This document shows, one piece after another, positions 60,359 through 64,000 of a DNA stretch of 64,000 bases; positions within the stretch are counted from its first letter, which is position 1; each line of letters begins with the position of its first letter. The position numbers and the translations under genes are program-made. A model generated the notes under the pieces. It was not told the origin of the DNA. It searched no databases and saw nothing but the letters and a program-made list of their open reading frames with translations. Source of the DNA: Dyella sedimenti (lineage in GTDB: Bacteria; Pseudomonadota; Gammaproteobacteria; Xanthomonadales; Rhodanobacteraceae); NCBI RefSeq assembly GCF_022760995.1, contig NZ_JAKWJO010000001.1, forward strand, positions 558,001-622,000, written 5' to 3'.

Positions 60359-61240
60359 ATGGCCGCCCAGCCCGCCGCGATGGATGGCAATGCCGCCGCG
60401 GCGGGCGTGGGCGGGCCGTTGCTCGGCGACGGCGAGTTCGATTTCCTGCGCGGCTTCGTGTACGAGCACTGCGGCATCTCGCTGGGCGAGCACAAGCGCC
60501 AGTTGGTGCAGGGTCGCCTGCTGCGGCGCCTGCGCGCGCTGCGGCTGCCCGACTTCGCCAGCTACTGCGAGTTGCTGCGGCGCGATCCGCAGGGCGAGCT
60601 GGGCGAACTGGCCAGCGCCATCAGTACCAACGTGACGTCGTTCTTCCGCGAGTCGCACCACTTCGATCTGCTGGCGAACGAACTGCTGCCGCGCTGGATC
60701 GCCGAGAAGAAGCACGGCGGCCGGCTGCGGCTGTGGTCGGCCGGCTGCGCCACCGGCGAGGAACCCTACACCCTGGCCATGGTGCTGGCCGAGGCGCTGG
60801 AAAAGCATGGCGCCGGCATCGACGCGAAGATCCTCGCCACCGACCTGTCGCCCCAGGCGCTGGACACCGCGCGCCAGGGCGTCTACCCGATCGACCGGCT
60901 GGAGGGCGTCAGCGCCGAGCGCCGCCGCCGCTGGTTCCTGCGCGGCGAGGGCGAGTACGCCGACTACGCCTGCGTGCATCCGCGCCTGCGCGAGCTGGTC
61001 AGCATCCTGCCGCTGAACCTGCTGCACGAGTGGCCGATGCAGGGGCCGTTCGACGCCATCTTCTGCCGCAACGTGGTCATCTATTTCGACAAGCCCACCA
61101 AGCAGCGCCTGTTCCAGCGCTATGCCGGCCTGCTGCCGGAGGGAGGCTACCTGTTCCTCGGCCACTCCGAATCCATGCACGGGCTCAACGACAGCTTCGA
61201 CCTGATCGGACGCACGGTCTACCGGAAACGCAGTGCATGA
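60359..61240 (+). CDS. cheR: chemoreceptor methyltransferase CheR
   Basis: 293 residues from ATG 60359 (GGAAGGAG eight bases upstream). N-terminal helical domain (FDFLRGFVYEHCGISLGEHKRQLVQGRLLRRLRAL, ISTNVTSFFRESHHFD) and SAM-binding domain (LRLWSAGCATGEEPYTLAMVLAEAL, AKILATDLSPQALDTARQGVY, FDAIFCRNVVIYFDKPTKQRLFQRY). Methylates receptor glutamates for adaptation. Overlaps cheD by four bases. Confidence 0.97.
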   Translation: MAAQPAAMDGNAAAAGVGGPLLGDGEFDFLRGFVYEHCGISLGEHKRQLVQGRLLRRLRALRLPDFASYCELLRRDPQGELGELASAISTNVTSFFRESHHFDLLANELLPRWIAEKKHGGRLRLWSAGCATGEEPYTLAMVLAEALEKHGAGIDAKILATDLSPQALDTARQGVYPIDRLEGVSAERRRRWFLRGEGEYADYACVHPRLRELVSILPLNLLHEWPMQGPFDAIFCRNVVIYFDKPTKQRLFQRYAGLLPEGGYLFLGHSESMHGLNDSFDLIGRTVYRKRSA

Positions 61241-61896
61241 GCGTCCCCGCCTTGAATCTTCCCGCCAGCGCCGGCTATGACCCGGCCCGGGTGCTGCCCG
61301 GCTTCGAGCACCTGCGCCGCTTCTGGGATCCGGCGCAGTCCTGCGTCACGGTGAAGGTGCTGCCCGGCGAGTTCTACGTCAGTATGCAGAACGAGATGAT
61401 CTCCACCGTGCTCGGCTCGTGCGTGTCGGCTTGCATCTACGATCCCGCGCGGGGCATCGGCGGCATGAACCACTTCATGTTGCCCGAGCCACTGAACGGC
61501 GAGCGCGGCGGCTGGGCCGACACGGTGGGACGCGCCGCGCGCTACGGCAACGACGCGATGGAGCAGCTCATCAACGCCATCCTCAAGGCGGGCGGGCAGC
61601 GCGCGAACCTGGAGGTGAAGGTGTTCGGCGGCGGCCGCGTGCTGGCCACCATGACCGACATCGGCAAGCGCAACATCGATTTCGTGCGGCGCTATCTCCA
61701 GGCCGAGCACCTGCCGGTGCGCGCCGAGGACCTGGGCGACGTGCATCCCCGCCACGTGCAGTTCTTCCCCTTTACCGGCAAGGCCCGGGTGCGCCAGCTG
61801 AGCGGGCGCGCCGAGACGGTGCTGGCGGACGGCGAGCGGCTGTATCTCAAGCGTTTGGCGAACGATCCGATAAAGGGAGAGGTGGAGCTGTTCTGA
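61237..61896 (+). CDS. cheD: chemoreceptor glutamine deamidase CheD
   Basis: 219 residues. The catalytic-type Cys and His are in STVLGSCVSACIYDPARGIGGMNHFMLP; further family motifs are RYGNDAMEQLINAILKAGGQRANLEVKVFGGG and IGKRNIDFVRRYLQAEHLPVRAEDLGDVHPRHVQFFPFTGKARV. CheD deamidates receptor Gln residues and in some bacteria interacts with a CheY phosphatase. The cheR-cheD-cheB order is typical of gammaproteobacterial clusters with CheD. Confidence 0.97.
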   Translation: MSVPALNLPASAGYDPARVLPGFEHLRRFWDPAQSCVTVKVLPGEFYVSMQNEMISTVLGSCVSACIYDPARGIGGMNHFMLPEPLNGERGGWADTVGRAARYGNDAMEQLINAILKAGGQRANLEVKVFGGGRVLATMTDIGKRNIDFVRRYLQAEHLPVRAEDLGDVHPRHVQFFPFTGKARVRQLSGRAETVLADGERLYLKRLANDPIKGEVELF

Positions 61897-61972
61897 CGCG
61901 CACGCGCGGCGGCGTTCCCCACCGCAGTATCCGGGCCCGCAAGAGCCCGCACGAAGGCGAGACTTCTAAGCG

Positions 61973-63070
61973 ATGGAAAGAGTACGTGTCCTGGTGGTCG
62001 ATGATTCCGCGCTGGTGCGGAAGCTGCTGTCGACCATGCTTTCGTGCGACCCGGGCATCGAGGTGGTCGGCACCGCGGCCGATCCGCTGATCGCCCGCGA
62101 GAAGATCAAGCAGCTCAACCCGGACGTGCTCACGCTCGACGTGGAAATGCCGCGCATGGACGGCCTCACCTTCCTCGAGAACCTGATGCGGCTGCGGCCG
62201 ATGCCGGTGGTGATGGTGTCGTCGCTGACCCAGGAAGGCGCGGAAGTGACCCTGCGCGCGCTGGAGCTGGGCGCGGTGGATTTCTTCGCCAAGCCCGCCA
62301 ACGACCTGGCCAGCACCTTCGCCGAGGGCGCGCAGGAGATCTGCGCCAAGGTCAAGCTCGCCGCGCTGGCCAAGCCGCGCCAGCGCACCGCCGTGCACAA
62401 GCTCGACGTGCCGCCCAGGCTTTCCGCCGACGCCGTGCTGCCGCGCGCGCAGACCGCCGGCACGCGCGGCGGCAGCCCGATCATCGCCATCGGCGCCTCC
62501 ACCGGCGGCACCGAGGCGATCCGCGTGGTGCTGGAAGCGATGCCGCCCGACGCGCCGCCGATCGTGATTACCCAGCACATCCCGGCCGCCTTCAGTGGCC
62601 CGTTCGCTGCCCGCATGGACGCCTGCTCGGCCATGCGCGTGAGCGAGGCGCGCGACGGCCAGCCGATCCAGGCGGGCCACGCCTACATCGCGCCGGGCAG
62701 CGAGCACCTGCTGGTGATGTGGGACGGCGCCAAGTACGTCTGCCGCCTGCACAACGGGCCGCCGGTCAACCGCCACAAGCCCAGCGTGGACGTGCTGTTC
62801 CGCTCGGTGGCGGCCAGCGTGGGCAAGGCGGCGATCGCCGCGCTGCTCACCGGCATGGGTGACGACGGCGCGCGCGGCCTGCTCGAGCTGCGCCAGGGCG
62901 GCGCCCAGACCCTGGTGCAGGACGAGGAAAGCGCCGTGGTATGGGGTATGCCGGGCGCGGCCTGGAAACTCGGTGCCGCCAGCGAAAAGCTCCCCCTCGA
63001 ACAGATCGCCGCGCGCCTGCTGGCGCTGGCTCACACACCTCACCATCGCGCGGCCGCACCGGCCGCCTGA
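61973..63070 (+). CDS. cheB: chemoreceptor methylesterase CheB
   Basis: 365 residues. Receiver domain (1-~120) with VVDDS and Asp in [12 protein letters not shown]; methylesterase domain (~160-355) with the catalytic Ser in [12 protein letters not shown], His in [11 protein letters not shown] and Asp in [12 protein letters not shown]. CheA2 would phosphorylate it to activate demethylation. A 76-bp gap with no clear promoter separates it from cheD; a receptor-like gene follows after 15 bp. Confidence 0.98.
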   Translation: MERVRVLVVDDSALVRKLLSTMLSCDPGIEVVGTAADPLIAREKIKQLNPDVLTLDVEMPRMDGLTFLENLMRLRPMPVVMVSSLTQEGAEVTLRALELGAVDFFAKPANDLASTFAEGAQEICAKVKLAALAKPRQRTAVHKLDVPPRLSADAVLPRAQTAGTRGGSPIIAIGASTGGTEAIRVVLEAMPPDAPPIVITQHIPAAFSGPFAARMDACSAMRVSEARDGQPIQAGHAYIAPGSEHLLVMWDGAKYVCRLHNGPPVNRHKPSVDVLFRSVAASVGKAAIAALLTGMGDDGARGLLELRQGGAQTLVQDEESAVVWGMPGAAWKLGAASEKLPLEQIAARLLALAHTPHHRAAAPAA

Positions 63071-63085
63071 CTTGCGGATATCTCC

Positions 63086-64000
63086 ATGGATGCCTTTCTT
63101 TCCTTCCTGCGCGTGCGCCCCGTGGTCGGCCTGTCGGCCAGCGCGGTGGCCCTGCTGCTGACGCTGGTGTGGCCCTCGGCCTGGCTGGCCCCGGTGCTGG
63201 TGGTGCTGCTGGCCGGGGCCTGGATCGTCGAACTGCGTCGCGCCGCGCCCGTGGCCGAGCCGGTGATCGCCGACTCGCTGGAGCAGCACGCGCCGGTGCG
63301 CGAGGCGCTGGAAGAGGTGCGCAGCTCGCTGGTGGACGAGCTGGGCCACGCCTCGCGCGAGCTGCACCAGGCGCTGGAGCTGCTGCGCGATGCCGTGTCT
63401 GAGCTGGGCGGCGGCTTCGACGGCCTGTCGCGCAAGACCGGCCTGCAGCAGTCGCTGCTGCGCCAGATCATCGATGCGCAGAACGAAGGCGTGTCCGTGC
63501 AGGACTTCGCCGCGCGCACCGGCGACCTGTTGGAGCACTTCGTCGACGTGGTGGTGCAGATGTCGCGCGAGAGCCTGCGCATCGTCTACCGCATCGACGG
63601 CATGGCCAAGGAAATGGACGCGGTGTTCGGCCTGCTGAAGAACGTCAACACCATCGCCGAGGAAACCAACCTGCTGGCGCTCAACGCCGCCATCGAGGCT
63701 GCCCGCGCGGGCGAATCCGGCCGTGGCTTCGCGGTGGTGGCCGGCGAGATCCGCAACCTGGCCAGCCATTCCAACCAGTTCAACGAGCAGATCGGCAGCC
63801 ACGTCGAGCGCGCCCGCACCGCGATGGAACAGCTGCGCGGCCTGGTCGGCACCATGGCCTCGCAGGACCTCAACGTGGCGCTGTCGGCCAAGGGCGGCAT
63901 CGACGCCATGATGGCCCACGTCACCGAGAGCGACGCGCGCACCAGCGCGGTGGCCGATCAGGTGGTGGAGATCAACCGCGGCCTGGGCACCGACGTGTCC
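63086..64000 (+). CDS. methyl-accepting chemotaxis-like protein (partial, runs off the window)
   Basis: 305 codons from ATG 63086, open at the window edge. N-terminal hydrophobic hairpin at about 13-50 ([34 protein letters not shown]) with almost no periplasmic loop, so no extracellular sensor; then a helical stretch ([40 protein letters not shown]) and a receptor tip [48 protein letters not shown]. It may sense internal or membrane state. The rest of the gene is outside the window. Confidence 0.88.
   Translation, partial: MDAFLSFLRVRPVVGLSASAVALLLTLVWPSAWLAPVLVVLLAGAWIVELRRAAPVAEPVIADSLEQHAPVREALEEVRSSLVDELGHASRELHQALELLRDAVSELGGGFDGLSRKTGLQQSLLRQIIDAQNEGVSVQDFAARTGDLLEHFVDVVVQMSRESLRIVYRIDGMAKEMDAVFGLLKNVNTIAEETNLLALNAAIEAARAGESGRGFAVVAGEIRNLASHSNQFNEQIGSHVERARTAMEQLRGLVGTMASQDLNVALSAKGGIDAMMAHVTESDARTSAVADQVVEINRGLGTDVS

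Noticed and set aside
1..64000. Prophage, insertion sequence, transposase, integrase, tRNA or rRNA genes.
   Set aside because: None was recognised on either strand; the only mobile-like DNA is short intergenic repeats.

Overview
The window reads as high-GC chromosome from a motile gammaproteobacterium with a polar flagellum, most likely a Rhodanobacteraceae/Xanthomonadaceae member (Dyella, Luteibacter, Frateuria or Rhodanobacter-like). This rests on recognised protein families, on gene order (FleQ, FlhF/FlhG, MotC/MotD, CheV, CheZ, a PilZ-like gene after fliT), on CRP/Clp-type boxes and on GC-rich intergenic repeats. No database search was possible, so the genus is inference.

Layout: 1-2078 holds unrelated housekeeping genes (end of a gamma-glutamyltransferase, an MBL-fold hydrolase, a TMEM43-like membrane protein). 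Positions 2160-6350 (minus strand) carry a sigma28-type operon: cytoplasmic chemoreceptor, flgA, flgM, flgN and an EAL-like/HDOD regulator. cheV is read divergently. Then, on plus, come the rod/hook/filament block flgBCDEFGHIJKL (7691-18106), fliC, fliD, fliS, fliT, a PilZ-like gene and the sigma54 activator fleQ (18346-25038), the basal-body/export blocks fliEFGHIJK (25159-32065) and fliLMNOPQR-flhB-flhA (32354-39833), and flhF-flhG-fliA-cheY-cheZ-cheA-motC-motD-cheW (39959-48488). Three non-flagellar genes follow (AI-2E transporter, zinc-ribbon protein, lipocalin; 48570-51427). A divergent sigma28 pair then opens the last block: on minus a second FliK-like gene with a stand-alone FlhB C-terminal-like gene, and on plus a second chemosensory cluster (STAS protein, CheY, CheA, two MCPs, CheW, CheR, CheD, CheB and a receptor cut by the window edge).

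Regulatory logic visible in the DNA: sigma54-type -24/-12 elements precede flgB, fliE and fliL (a weaker one precedes fleQ). Seven well-matched FliA (sigma28) promoters, with a [T/C]AAG -35 box, 11-nt spacer and GCCGA -10 box, precede mcp-flgA, flgM, cheV, fliC, the fliK2 pair, the STAS-cheY genes and cheW2. Two CRP-like palindromes sit upstream of fleQ. Together they describe the usual hierarchy: CRP-type input to FleQ, FleQ/sigma54 to basal body and hook, then FliA released from FlgM to filament and chemotaxis genes.

Most noteworthy: the sigma28-controlled FliK/FlhB-C paralogue pair; the threefold DEFEALLD motif in the CheA1 linker; tandem repeats in the flagellin variable region; a receptor ending in a CheR-docking-type pentapeptide; and intergenic repeats that have invaded gene ends (flgI N-terminus, fliA C-terminus).
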